Assembly: GCA_049664225.1 (NCBI GenBank)
Contig: JBATEX010000205.1
Location: 1-64,000, forward strand
Reading direction: 5' to 3'
Origin: JAUVRX01 sp049664225
Lineage (GTDB): Bacteria; Acidobacteriota; Thermoanaerobaculia; Multivoradales; JAHEKO01
Length of the DNA: 64,000 nucleotides
A model generated the notes under the pieces. The model worked only from the letters and a program-made list of their open reading frames with translations. It had not been told where the DNA came from and did not search any database. The position numbers were made by a program, and so were the translations under genes. The stretch's first letter is position 1; the number at the start of each line of letters is the position of its first letter. Below, in pieces: positions 1 to 7,490 of this stretch.

Positions 1-147
1 GTCTCCCATGCCGACCTCAGGCCCGGCTTGATAGTCCGTCGTGTAGGAGTTGACCTGGAACTCATCGCCCAAGGGCTCCGGCTCTTGTGCCCGTGCTGCC
101 CCGAGGCAGAGCACCAACCCTAGCAAACCCACCTTCCAGACTTTCAT
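1..147 (-). CDS. Secreted protein, N-terminal 49 residues only (runs off window)
   Basis: Only the start of this minus-strand gene is inside the window. The ATG at 147 follows a strong ribosome binding site (GGAGGG, 151-157). The first 20 residues form a signal peptide (MKVWKVGLLGLVLCLGAARA), and the mature protein begins QEPEPLGDEFQVNSYTTDYQ. The frame stays open to base 1. The opening EFQVN-YTTDYQ resembles the start of long exported repeat proteins of unknown function; that is recall, not a search result. A canonical c-di-GMP-I riboswitch lies 38 nt upstream, so expression is probably c-di-GMP controlled. Function unknown. Confidence 0.75.
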   Translation of the reverse strand, partial: MKVWKVGLLGLVLCLGAARAQEPEPLGDEFQVNSYTTDYQAGPEVGMGD

Positions 148-185
148 AGTCCCTCCTTTCTACCGAAGACCGAACCCTTCCCTCC

Positions 186-290
186 CTTCGGCAGCCCGGC
201 GGTCTTGGGGACCTTCGCTGAATGCGGAGGTAGCGAGGACCCGTAGCTTTGCGTCCCTGCCTTTCGACAGGTTTGCCTTTGTCGGTGCAC
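186..290 (-). promoter_or_regulatory. GEMM-I (c-di-GMP-I) riboswitch, copy A
   Basis: Read on the minus strand, the sequence has every GEMM-I landmark in order: GACAAAGGCAAACC, a GNRA loop in GTCGAAAGGC, GGGACGCAAAGC, a variable P3 arm, and the closing CCGCCGGGCTGCCGAA. By my alignment to the known aptamer, G20 (second G of AAGGC), G21 and C46 (before AAAGC) are kept, which favours c-di-GMP over 3'3'-cGAMP. The leader from aptamer to ATG is only 38 nt. Its TTCGG segments (169-190 region) could pair with the CCGAA that closes P1, giving a possible switch near the ribosome binding site. The ON or OFF direction cannot be told. Confidence 0.93.
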
Positions 291-320
291 TACTTTCCTA
301 ACAGACTTGGTGTCTGGAAG

Positions 321-358
321 GACACACCCCAACGGGTAGGTTGATAGCTGATTGGCTA
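321..358 (-). repeat. Conserved block upstream of riboswitch A
   Basis: On the minus strand this reads ATAGCCAATCAGCTATCAAC, then CCTACCCGTTGGGGTGTGTC. The same block, with few changes, precedes riboswitch B (6130-6168). It begins with a small inverted repeat (ATAGC...GCTAT). Its fixed position about 35-70 nt upstream of the aptamer suggests a promoter or operator, but no clear -35/-10 pair could be assigned. A shorter core (CTACCCGTTGGGGTGT) recurs in the opposite orientation at 8788-8803. Confidence 0.5.
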
Positions 359-608
359 TGTGTGGCGGGTCCCTGAAACAGGCATTTCTGACCCCGGAAA
401 AGTGGGCTGACTGTCCCCTCAGGGAGAGTTCTTTCGGGTCAGGTTCTAGGGCCTTCATGGTGTGGATTAGGGCGTCTAAACAGCCATTCCCAGAGTGGGT
501 GTAAGGGCGAGGGTGGGGACTTATGAACCCCGCCTGAGCATCTTGCCTATGGGGTTCCCGCAGAGTAGGGGTGCCACCCGAGGGGCTAGCCCGCAAGACA
601 AAGCTAAG

Positions 609-628
609 GCCGGGGCGCGAGGCCCGGC
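609..628. repeat. GC-rich hairpin, copy 1 of a three-copy family
   Basis: The sequence GCCGGGGCGCGAGGCCCGGC can fold into a stem with a GCGA-type loop. Nearly identical hairpins occur at 3815-3833 and 6449-6468. This copy lies 43 nt upstream of the small membrane-protein gene at 672 and about 360 nt past the end of the kinase gene. It has no strong T-run, so it is better described as a dispersed palindrome than as a proven terminator. Confidence 0.5.
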
Positions 629-671
629 GTGCGAGAATCATCGCAATCCGGATTGAGAGGAGGAGCAAGAG

Positions 672-824
672 ATGTGGAAAAGAGAAGCCGCGAGGTCTGG
701 AATCAGCTTCGGTTCGGCGATGGCGATCGCCATCTCCTGGTCGGTCAATCAGTCGATTCTGTGGGCCATCCTCCACGGCATCTTCTCGTGGTTTTACGTG
801 ATCTACTTCGCGCTCACGCGCTGA
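672..824 (+). CDS. Small hydrophobic protein (50 aa)
   Basis: This short plus-strand gene has a good ribosome binding site (GAGGAGGAGC, about 8 nt before the ATG) and encodes 50 residues. The N-terminus is basic (MWKREAARSG), followed by a long hydrophobic, aromatic stretch (SFGSAMAIAISWSVNQSILW, then WAILHGIFSWFYVIYFAL) that could span the membrane once or twice. The composition is clearly protein-like, and it resembles a small uncharacterised membrane protein widespread in bacteria (recall only). It has no partner on its strand. Function unknown. Confidence 0.75.
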   Translation: MWKREAARSGISFGSAMAIAISWSVNQSILWAILHGIFSWFYVIYFALTR

Positions 825-990
825 GCAAAGAAAAGGCCAGGCGGGGGGCCCGGTGGGTCCCGGGGGAGCGAGGGGAGAGGGTGTAGGGGATCTGGTTTCA
901 GTCTTGCCGGTGGGAACCCACAGAGCAGGGCACCACCCTTCCTCCCCGTACTTCTTCAGCAGGGCCTGGAAGCGGGGGTGGTCGCAGCAG

Positions 991-3723
991 CTACTTCTGC
1001 TTACCCAGGGTCAGCATCCGAATGTTGCTCTCGGAGTAGGACCAATGGACATAGAAGTTTCGATTGTCTGGCGAGATCATCGCTATGTAGGCCCGCCCGT
1101 TTCGACCGATTGCGAGGTTCTCACCGGTGAGCACTTCATGCTGCTCACCCGTCTCGGTGTCCAAGATGGAGTATGCACCGTCGCCGCCACGACTCTTGAA
1201 AAACAGTCTCCTCCCATCGCTGAGCCATTGGGGCCGCACATCGTCTAAGCCGTCCACACCCGGAAGCGGTGCGGTCAGAACCTGGTAGCGCTGGGTGTCG
1301 AAGGAATAGACAGCCACCAGGTATTCGATTTCATCCGTTGGTTGTCGCGGGACCACTCCTGCCAGGATCTTGCCGTCCCGAGACCATGCACCGGGGCAGA
1401 ACGTATTGTAATCCTCACCGACTGGAGGAAGTTGCGTGGGAGGCTCTTCGCTCCAGGGCTTGTCAGTGCTCGAGATATGCGCCTCCGAGTTGCACCAAGA
1501 CAGCTGCAGGCCATCGGGTGACCATTTCGGATTTCCGACCTTAAAACCAGGGGAGTCCGTCATCAGCCAGAGTCCGCCTCCGTCGGCATTGACAATCCAC
1601 CCACCGAAGGGTCTGCTCGAGCGATTGCTGTAAAAGGCGAGGCGCTGGCCGTCCGGCGACCAGTCGGGAGCGTGATCTCTGGCACCTGATTCGGTGACCT
1701 GACGCAGCCCGGACCCATCCCTTCGGACGACCCCGATGGAGAAGCTGCCAAAGTGGCCAAACTCGGCGCTGAACGCAATCCACTCGCCGTCGGCCGAAAC
1801 TGCAGGGTGCCGGGCCTGCAACCCGGGTGGTGTGATCGAGACCGGTGGTCCAGTAACCTTCTCGGTCACGGGGTCGAACGGCACTCCGAGGATCTCGCGG
1901 AAGGCTCTCTCGGCTGTGTAGAGAACCCGGTTTCGGCCACCCGAAGGTGAGATGTGTGCCACGCTACTCCCCGAGGTCATTCGCTCGGGATCCCCAAGCC
2001 TCTTGCCGGTCAGCTCGTCGATGGACACTCTCCACAGATCGCGGCTGCCCCCTGCGTCGGTGACGTAGTACAAACTCCGGCCGTCAGGAGACCAGGCAGG
2101 CGAGTGCTCGAATTGCGCGTCCTCAGTGACGGCGTTCGGAGTGCCGCCCCCTGCGGGAACCGTGAACAGATCGTACTGGATCTCCGCCTCCGTCCCGGGA
2201 GATCCCCACACCGCGTAGAAGGCTATCCAGCGACCGTCGGGAGACCAGGCTGGCATCAGCGCGCTGTGGTCCAGCACCCGTTCCAGGTCCCCGCTCGGAA
2301 GATCAAGGATCCAGATTCGGTGATTACTGTCGCCACTCCATCGATTCAAGTCAACCGACGCCGAGGTCGAGAACACGATCTTCGTGCCGTCCGGCGACCA
2401 GTCGGGGTAGTACCCGTGGTCTGTGACGCGCCGGACGGTCTCTCCGGTCGCACCCATCACGAAGATCCCACCGCCCTCTCGCTCCGAGCGAAAGGCGATC
2501 CACTCACCGTCGGGCGAAAACGCGGGCTGTTTGTCGTCTTCGGGTGAGTCCTCAGTCAGGTTGATGGCCCTACCGCCTGAGATTCGCCGCAGATAGATGT
2601 CCCAGCTGTCTACAGCATCGCTGGCATAAACGAAATACCGACCGTCTGGCGAGGCGCTCACCTTCCCTTTCGTAGCCGTGTCGAAGACCCGGTTGGTGAA
2701 GGTCGCGCTCTCCTTTGCAGAGTCACTCTCTGCCGCCTCTCGATCAGGTCGCAGAACCCAGAAGAGGACCGCGAGGGCAGCCAGCGAGACCATACCCACA
2801 GCGCCCAGCCCGGCCCACCGGGCAACACGGCGTCGCTTCCGGTGGGGCGCCGACATCCCCCACGCCTCGCCGGAGGCCACTTCCGAGCGCAGCTCGTCGA
2901 GCTCGATGGCCAACTCCCGGGCGGTTTGGAAACGTCTTTCAGGCTCCTTGACCAGACAGCGACGGATGATCCTGGCCAGTTGCCGAGGTAGCACACTCCT
3001 CAATTCAGTGACCGAGGAGGGTGTGTCGCGAAGAATGGCGGACATCACCGATGCAGGGCTGTCACCTTGGAACGGTCTTTGCCCTGTTGCCATCTCAAAG
3101 AGAATGACTCCCAGAGAAAAGAGGTCCGAGCGCTCATCGACCGGTCTACCCTCCACTTGCTCGGGCGACATGTAGGGCACGGTACCAAGAGCCCGGCCTT
3201 CCTCAGTGAGGGGCTCTGTGGGTAGCTCAGTAGCTTTGCCTGGGGCCATCTCCTCTCTCAGCTTGGCTAGGCCGAAGTCCAGGACCTTCACCCGCCCCTC
3301 GTCGGTGACCATGATGTTGGCGGGCTTCAAATCCCGATGGATGACTCTCGTCTCGTGGGCTGTTGCCAGGGCATCGGCCAGAGGGATGGCGACATCGAAG
3401 ATCCGCTCCAGCGGCATGCCGCCTCTAGGGATCAGCTGGGAGAGCGGTTTGCCCTCGACGAGCTGCATGGTGAGGAAGTGTACGTCCTTTGCCTGCTCGA
3501 CTGTAAAGACAGTGACGATGTTCGGATGGTCCAAGGCCGCGAGAGTCTTGGCCTCGCGCTGGAAGCGGTCCAGCCGCTCCTGGCTCTCGGCCAGCTCGGG
3601 CGGCAGGATCTTGAGCGCCACCTCCCGATCCAGGGTCGTGTCCTCGGCCCGGTACACCTCTCCCATTCCACCCGCCCCGAGCTTGTCGAGGATCTTGTAG
3701 TGCGAGAGGGTCTCGCCGATCAT
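991..3723 (-). CDS. Transmembrane Ser/Thr protein kinase with C-terminal WD40-like beta-propeller
   Basis: This is a 910-residue Hanks-type kinase with an active-looking catalytic domain at about 9-280: glycine loop GAGGMGEVY (16-24), ATP lysine K38, catalytic HRDLKPAN (129-136), DFG (149-151), and GTVPYMSPEQ before the DERSDLFSLG helix. One membrane helix lies near 300-323. The remaining roughly 580 residues are extracytoplasmic PD40/TolB-like repeats marked by SPDGxxIAF and WSPDGxxLxF motifs, expected to form one or more beta-propellers that sense a ligand or peptide. This architecture is common in Acidobacteriota. It is monocistronic, and nothing nearby identifies a substrate. Confidence 0.95.
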   Translation of the reverse strand: MIGETLSHYKILDKLGAGGMGEVYRAEDTTLDREVALKILPPELAESQERLDRFQREAKTLAALDHPNIVTVFTVEQAKDVHFLTMQLVEGKPLSQLIPRGGMPLERIFDVAIPLADALATAHETRVIHRDLKPANIMVTDEGRVKVLDFGLAKLREEMAPGKATELPTEPLTEEGRALGTVPYMSPEQVEGRPVDERSDLFSLGVILFEMATGQRPFQGDSPASVMSAILRDTPSSVTELRSVLPRQLARIIRRCLVKEPERRFQTARELAIELDELRSEVASGEAWGMSAPHRKRRRVARWAGLGAVGMVSLAALAVLFWVLRPDREAAESDSAKESATFTNRVFDTATKGKVSASPDGRYFVYASDAVDSWDIYLRRISGGRAINLTEDSPEDDKQPAFSPDGEWIAFRSEREGGGIFVMGATGETVRRVTDHGYYPDWSPDGTKIVFSTSASVDLNRWSGDSNHRIWILDLPSGDLERVLDHSALMPAWSPDGRWIAFYAVWGSPGTEAEIQYDLFTVPAGGGTPNAVTEDAQFEHSPAWSPDGRSLYYVTDAGGSRDLWRVSIDELTGKRLGDPERMTSGSSVAHISPSGGRNRVLYTAERAFREILGVPFDPVTEKVTGPPVSITPPGLQARHPAVSADGEWIAFSAEFGHFGSFSIGVVRRDGSGLRQVTESGARDHAPDWSPDGQRLAFYSNRSSRPFGGWIVNADGGGLWLMTDSPGFKVGNPKWSPDGLQLSWCNSEAHISSTDKPWSEEPPTQLPPVGEDYNTFCPGAWSRDGKILAGVVPRQPTDEIEYLVAVYSFDTQRYQVLTAPLPGVDGLDDVRPQWLSDGRRLFFKSRGGDGAYSILDTETGEQHEVLTGENLAIGRNGRAYIAMISPDNRNFYVHWSYSESNIRMLTLGKQK

Positions 3724-3810
3724 GGAGGCCGTCCTAGTTCTGGCTTGGCCCTATCCTACGCTTTTACAGAAGGACAGCACTACCCGCAGAGGCCGGCTAG
3801 CAGGACCAGA

Positions 3811-3834
3811 AAAAGCCGGGCGCGAGGCCCGGCC
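3811..3834 (-). terminator. Rho-independent terminator of the hydrolase gene
   Basis: On the minus strand, GCCGGGCCTCGCGCCCGGC (3833-3815) forms a strong stem followed by TTTTT, 50 nt after the stop codon of the hydrolase gene. The hairpin belongs to the same palindrome family as 609-628 and 6449-6468. Confidence 0.8.
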
Positions 3835-3883
3835 TTCTCTGCAGCTCTGAGCCTGAACGGCGGAAAAAGGGAGAAGCCTCGCC

Positions 3884-5116
3884 TCAACGTGGGCGCACAC
3901 GGCCGTCCATATCGGGCACCACGAAGGTCGGATCAATTCGACACGGCCCGCCGAACGCCGGCGCAATCGCATTGCAGAGGCCTTGAATTGCAGCCGCGCT
4001 GGGCTGCGGCGCGCCGGCGACCCAACCCCTGAGAGTCTCCCACCCGGCGACAAGCTCGGCGACTGAAAACCCGCAGTGGCTCGGTACCGCTTCAACGACG
4101 ATTGCAACGGTCAGATTCGAAGGCGGCACCACCTCGGCGTACTCGTGCTCGTTCTCCACCAGGACGAGGCCATCCTTGTCGGTGTGCAGCGATACGATCT
4201 TGACGTCGCCCACGTAGCCGGTCGGGGTGTAGTTCTTCTCGAAGCGATTGGCAGCACCGGGGTTGGGCTCGACCCGCTCGATCGAAGCGTTCATGAGGGG
4301 ATCCCCGTAGTCGACGTCCATGTTTCCTGTTCCCAGCTTGCCGTTGAGCTTGGTCTGTGAGTGGACCAAATCGCTCATGCCGAAGGTGGCGAAGAAGCCC
4401 ACGTCTGTGAGAATGAAATTCTCAGGAATCTGGCTGATCGCCAGGAAGCGATCGAGGCGAGCCTGCTGGTCCGACGTCCGGCCCGGCGGGAAGAAGAGCC
4501 CGAAGCAAGCGTCGATCGCCACGAAGGTGTCGGTGGGAGTGAGATTCGAGTCCTCGGGCAAGCCCTCGGCCCCGCCGGGAATGAAGGCGCCTGGCACCTC
4601 CCCGCAGATGTCGTCGTACATCAGACGGTAGTCCAGCGCGCCGTCCCAGTTGCGGCTACCCGCGAGTACGCCGCAAAACGGGTAGGCACCCACGACGTTG
4701 CCGATGTGCGCCTCTTCGATGGCCGCAGCGGTAACGATGCCCCCCAGCGAGGCTCCTGTCACGAAGACCTGGGAGGGGTGGCCGAATTCTCTGACGAATT
4801 TGGCGTAGAGGCCCTGCAGGTCGTTCTTGGTCTTGAAAACGGCCCAGCCGATCTGCCGATAGGAAGACGCCGCCACGGCATAGCCTTCGGCGAGCTGCAG
4901 ATCGGCCAGCGGTCCGAGATCGGGGTTCGGGGATGCGGGGTCCAGGCTGAAGCCGTGGTTCCAGATGACCAGGTCACCGTTCCATGCATCGGGAACTGCG
5001 ATCTGGTAGTAGGCCCCTCCGCCGGTCCGGCCGCTGATGACGGTTTGGGCCGGACTCGGAACTGCGAGGCCCGCACAGAGGACGGCGGTCACGATGACGA
5101 GCAGATAACGCTTCAT
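3884..5116 (-). CDS. Secreted alpha/beta-hydrolase
   Basis: A 410-residue exported protein with a signal peptide ending near residue 23 (AVPSPAQ). Alpha/beta-hydrolase features are an oxyanion-region NHGFS near 55, a nucleophile elbow GASLGG at about 121-126 (serine nucleophile), a plausible acid in SLHTDKDGL and a plausible catalytic histidine in PSHCGFS near the C-terminus. The ester substrate cannot be told from sequence. The ATG at 5116 has GGGAG 9 nt upstream. The leader holds a degenerate relative of the neighbouring riboswitches (5147-5228), and a strong terminator follows. It sits within the block of exported, riboswitch-associated genes. Confidence 0.85.
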   Translation of the reverse strand: MKRYLLVIVTAVLCAGLAVPSPAQTVISGRTGGGAYYQIAVPDAWNGDLVIWNHGFSLDPASPNPDLGPLADLQLAEGYAVAASSYRQIGWAVFKTKNDLQGLYAKFVREFGHPSQVFVTGASLGGIVTAAAIEEAHIGNVVGAYPFCGVLAGSRNWDGALDYRLMYDDICGEVPGAFIPGGAEGLPEDSNLTPTDTFVAIDACFGLFFPPGRTSDQQARLDRFLAISQIPENFILTDVGFFATFGMSDLVHSQTKLNGKLGTGNMDVDYGDPLMNASIERVEPNPGAANRFEKNYTPTGYVGDVKIVSLHTDKDGLVLVENEHEYAEVVPPSNLTVAIVVEAVPSHCGFSVAELVAGWETLRGWVAGAPQPSAAAIQGLCNAIAPAFGGPCRIDPTFVVPDMDGRVRPR

Positions 5117-5146
5117 GGTTCAGGTCTCCCTTTGCATGCGATCCGT

Positions 5147-5228
5147 GTGTTGAGCCTTTCGGCTGGTGAACCCTTGTCGAGGTTCTTAAGACGCTACTCC
5201 TCTGTAGAGCAGATGTCCAGAAACCGGG
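5147..5228 (-). repeat. Degenerate riboswitch-like leader D with 37-nt shared module
   Basis: On the minus strand this starts with CCCGGTTTCTGGACATCTGC and runs through CAGAGGAGTAGCG to GACAAGGGTTCACC, a GAAA-capped hairpin (CAGCCGAAAGGCT) and ACACAC. It is collinear with 7490-7405, where the same stretch continues into a full riboswitch 3' half. Here the AAAGC core, P3 and the closing GCCGGGCTGCCGAA are absent. It therefore looks like the 5' half of an aptamer and is probably not a working sensor. The 37-nt module (5193-5228) is repeated at 7454-7490 and 8644-8680. Confidence 0.55.
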
Positions 5229-5257
5229 TGAAGTGGATGAGAGTCGCGGCCGTGTGG

Positions 5258-5944
5258 TTACTGCACAGTATTCGACCACGCTGTAGTGTCGCCGGACTCG
5301 AAGCCGTCGAACAAGATGACTCCGACTGTTGTGCCGCCGCGAACGGCCCAGACCCTTTTGTTTTCGGCCTTGGCGATGACCTTCGCATGTCCCGAGTAGG
5401 TCTCCGCTTCCCAGGCGATGCTTGAAGAGGAAATCACCGATGTGGACGACCAATAGTTGCTACCGGGTGTGGGAACGTTGACAAACGGATGGCCCGCGGG
5501 GAGCGACGGGTCTTTGACGCCGAAGTCCCATAGGCTTGTCAGCTCTCTGATGTTCGGTAGTCGCCAATCGTTCTGGGCCCAGGCGACGTAGCTCTCACAC
5601 GTCCGCGATCCGAGGTTCAAGGCGGCGACCTCTGACAGGGCCGAGGCCCACTGGTGCCAACCGAAACAATCGGCGTCCTTGAGCCAGATCAGACCCGTCA
5701 GGTTGTCTAGGACCGTGCCGTTGCCGAGATCGGTGAAGCGAGGAATCGGCCATGTCACGCCGGCTTGATGCTCTCCATCCTGGCCGGTGCCAGCGCATGC
5801 GATCGGGTTACCGGCGGCATCCCAGCAAAGTTGCTGGCCGGTCTTGGCAACCGCAGCCAAGGCGATGTCACCACCTTGGGCCAAGATGAAGCCGACGGCT
5901 GCCACCGTCAAAAGGAACTGGATGAGAGTTGTTGTTCGTTTCAT
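5258..5944 (-). CDS. Exported DUF1566 (Lcl C-terminal-like) protein
   Basis: The protein has 228 residues. An ATG further upstream (6109) would place the riboswitch inside the coding region, so the ATG at 5944 (MKRTTTLIQF) with AAAAGG upstream is preferred. A signal peptide covers about 1-32. The core has DUF1566 landmarks: NLTGLIWLKDADC, WRLPNIRELTSL, NYWSSTS and RVWAVRGG, a family found in exported and surface proteins. It ends in ILFDGFESGDTTAWSNTVQ, a tail shared with the FG-GAP protein encoded at 9233-10774. A canonical c-di-GMP riboswitch lies 41 nt upstream of the start. Exact role unknown. Confidence 0.88.
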   Translation of the reverse strand: MKRTTTLIQFLLTVAAVGFILAQGGDIALAAVAKTGQQLCWDAAGNPIACAGTGQDGEHQAGVTWPIPRFTDLGNGTVLDNLTGLIWLKDADCFGWHQWASALSEVAALNLGSRTCESYVAWAQNDWRLPNIRELTSLWDFGVKDPSLPAGHPFVNVPTPGSNYWSSTSVISSSSIAWEAETYSGHAKVIAKAENKRVWAVRGGTTVGVILFDGFESGDTTAWSNTVQ

Positions 5945-5985
5945 CACGGCCTTTTCATTTCTCCACAGAATGACATCTGGCGCAG

Positions 5986-6098
5986 CATTCGGCAGCCCGG
6001 CGGTCTTGGGTCCTACGTGGCGGGACTCCGTCGCGGAGGAAGCGAGGACCCGTAGTTTTGCGTCCCTGCCTTTCGACAGGTTTGCCTTTATCGGTGCG
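5986..6098 (-). promoter_or_regulatory. GEMM-I (c-di-GMP-I) riboswitch, copy B
   Basis: On the minus strand it reads CCGATAAAGGCAAACC, TGTCGAAAGGCAGG (GNRA loop), GACGCAAAACTACGGGTC, a long P3 arm, and ACCGCCGGGCTGCCGAA. The G20/G21/C46 equivalents are present; the usual AAAGC reads AAAAC here. It is about as close to copy A as two paralogous leaders can be, including the upstream block. It sits 41 nt before the DUF1566 gene start, with no separate terminator in between, so control is probably translational. Confidence 0.92.
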
Positions 6099-6129
6099 TT
6101 CCCTACCAAACAGACTTGCTACCAGATGC

Positions 6130-6168
6130 GACACACCCCAACGGGTAGGTTGATAGCCAGTTGGCTAT
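6130..6168 (-). repeat. Conserved block upstream of riboswitch B
   Basis: On the minus strand it reads ATAGCCAACTGGCTATCAAC and then CCTACCCGTTGGGGTGTGTC, matching 321-358 upstream of riboswitch A. Here the first part is a perfect inverted repeat (ATAGCC-AACT-GGCTAT). It is probably part of a shared promoter/operator and shows that the whole upstream region was duplicated with the riboswitch. Confidence 0.5.
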
Positions 6169-6219
6169 GAGTCGGATGAGCGCCGTCACCCCGAGCCCCG
6201 CTCCCGACACCAATGCGGC

Positions 6220-6393
6220 ATGGACACCGATAGCGAGCGGCTGCTCCGCGTGGTCGAGCGGATCCTCAGCGACCCCGAATGGCGGCAGGCTGAGCAGATA
6301 GACAAAAGGCGCCGACTCCGTGAATTCGAGTGGCGCCTGATGAGATGGGATGGTCTGAGTGAAGACTTGCCTGCGGCCCAATACAAGATGTAG
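6220..6393 (+). CDS. Possible small charged helical protein (57 aa)
   Basis: This plus-strand ORF starts with ATG and encodes 57 residues beginning MDTDSERLLRVVERILSDPE and ending SEDLPAAQYKM. It is rich in Arg/Glu/Trp, predicted helical, and mostly uses G or C at third positions in its first half, as real genes here do. It has no recognisable ribosome binding site and no identified homologue, and it lies between minus-strand genes. It could be real or a chance ORF. Confidence 0.35.
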   Translation: MDTDSERLLRVVERILSDPEWRQAEQIDKRRRLREFEWRLMRWDGLSEDLPAAQYKM

Positions 6394-6448
6394 AAGTGAC
6401 TCCCCTGCCATTCGAATGCGGCAGTTGTGACAGTGCAATGCAAGAGAA

Positions 6449-6468
6449 GGCCGGGCGCGAGGCCCGGC
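6449..6468 (-). terminator. GC-rich hairpin after the orphan secreted gene
   Basis: GGCCGGGCGCGAGGCCCGGC lies 24 nt past the stop of the minus-strand gene at 6492. On that strand it is followed by CTTCTCTTG, only moderately T-rich, so termination is plausible but weaker than at 3811-3834. It is the third copy of the palindrome family, inverted relative to the copy at 3815. Confidence 0.5.
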
Positions 6469-6491
6469 TGGAAGCGAGATACTCTGGCGAT

Positions 6492-7286
6492 CTAAGGAAT
6501 ATCCGCGCGCGCCGCACAGCGCTGGATCCTGCCTTTCTCTCGGCCGCTGATGATCCCTGCCCGCTTCAGTGCACCTGTCAGATGGGCTACACAACGGACG
6601 AATTGACCGTGGTTCCTAGCCCGGTCGGCACAACCCGCGATCAACTCGGTAATGGTGGAGCCCATGTAGACCTGGTCGTAGACTTTGGTCCTGCAACCAT
6701 CGATGACCACCTCGACGACTCCCTCGATCGATTCGATGTAGAAGTCATTGTCATCGGAGAGGTCAGGGCGAGGAGTGATCAAGAGTACCGAGCTTCTGCC
6801 GACCAGCGGGACCGTCAAGTGACTGACTCCGTTTGGAGGGCATTCATAGTCGCCAACGATGTCACCGTCGATAAAGATCCTGGGCCCTTCACCACCACCA
6901 CAGGTCGTCACGGTAATGGACTCGGTAATGAATGACGGATCGAAGAAAAAGACCAACGCTTCACCCATACCGGACACGGGAGTATCGAGCTGGACCTGGG
7001 TGGCGCTGCTGTCGCTGGTCACGACTCCCAGCCCCCCTCGATTCAGGTCCGGGTCCACCTCGACGTACATGGCGGCTCCCTCTAGTCCTTGAGTGAAGTT
7101 CCCAGAAGAGTCCGTGAGCCCCGCACTGATTTCCAGAGGGACTCCCTCGACAGTGAGGACACAGACCGCCAAACCCGTACAAGCCGTTGCCGCGGTCGAT
7201 TCAAAGTCGTATGTGAGAGCGAAGCTCCCTGCCCCGAGAGCCAGCAGCGCGAGAACTGCTCCGATCATCGATACACGCTTCTTCAT
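6492..7286 (-). CDS. Secreted protein with cysteine-containing helical C-terminal tail domain
   Basis: The protein has 264 residues. Two in-frame ATGs (7292, 7286) follow GGAGG; the one at 7286 has the better 7-8 nt spacing. A signal peptide (KKRVSMIGAVLALLALGAGS) precedes an all-beta-looking domain (about 22-190) that I do not recognise. The last 60 residues (from GSTITELIAGCA to RIQRCAARADIP) form a helical unit containing HGQFVRCVAHLT that I recall as a recurrent tail on exported proteins. Its leader carries the divergent riboswitch C. Function unknown. Confidence 0.75.
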   Translation of the reverse strand: MKKRVSMIGAVLALLALGAGSFALTYDFESTAATACTGLAVCVLTVEGVPLEISAGLTDSSGNFTQGLEGAAMYVEVDPDLNRGGLGVVTSDSSATQVQLDTPVSGMGEALVFFFDPSFITESITVTTCGGGEGPRIFIDGDIVGDYECPPNGVSHLTVPLVGRSSVLLITPRPDLSDDNDFYIESIEGVVEVVIDGCRTKVYDQVYMGSTITELIAGCADRARNHGQFVRCVAHLTGALKRAGIISGREKGRIQRCAARADIP

Positions 7287-7359
7287 TCTCATTCCTCCTT
7301 GGTCGATTGAGTCGGACATCGTGGAAACCCTCTCGATTCGGGCGAGGGCCCCTTCCATC

Positions 7360-7441
7360 CTTCGGCAGCCCGGCGGTCTTCCTTTTGGAGTAGGACCCGT
7401 AGCTTTGTGTGCTCAGCCTCTCGGCTGGCGTACCCTTGTCG
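7360..7441 (-). promoter_or_regulatory. Divergent GEMM-I-like riboswitch, copy C
   Basis: The 3' half is canonical (CAAAGCTACGGGTCC, then GACCGCCGGGCTGCCGAAG). The 5' half reads GACAAGGGTACGCC instead of GACAAAGGCAAACC, and GCACACAAAGC instead of GACGCAAAGC. The G20, G21 and C46 equivalents and a GAGA tetraloop remain, but the AAACC segment that receives the tetraloop is changed. It may bind more weakly or be decaying. It lies about 73 nt upstream of the ATG at 7286. Confidence 0.7.
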
Positions 7442-7453
7442 AGGTATCTAAAA

Positions 7454-7490
7454 CGCTACTCCTCTGCGGAGCGGATGTCCAGAAACCGGG
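7454..7490 (-). repeat. 37-nt upstream module, copy 2
   Basis: On the minus strand the module starts CCCGGTTTCTGGACATCCGC and ends CAGAGGAGTAGC, immediately upstream of riboswitch C. Copies at 5193-5228 and 8644-8680 share the same CCCGGTTTCTGG start and AGGAGTAGC end. All three lie upstream of minus-strand genes, so it may be a promoter element. Confidence 0.5.

Noticed and set aside
144..776. 210-residue minus-strand ORF over riboswitch A
   Set aside because: It lies across the riboswitch and hairpin, has no ribosome binding site, and its composition is a by-product of GC-rich structured RNA; it also covers part of the better-supported small gene on the other strand.
4361..5425. 354-residue plus-strand ORF opposite the hydrolase
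   Set aside because: It is an antisense shadow; the minus-strand frame has a signal peptide, a GASLGG elbow and a terminator.
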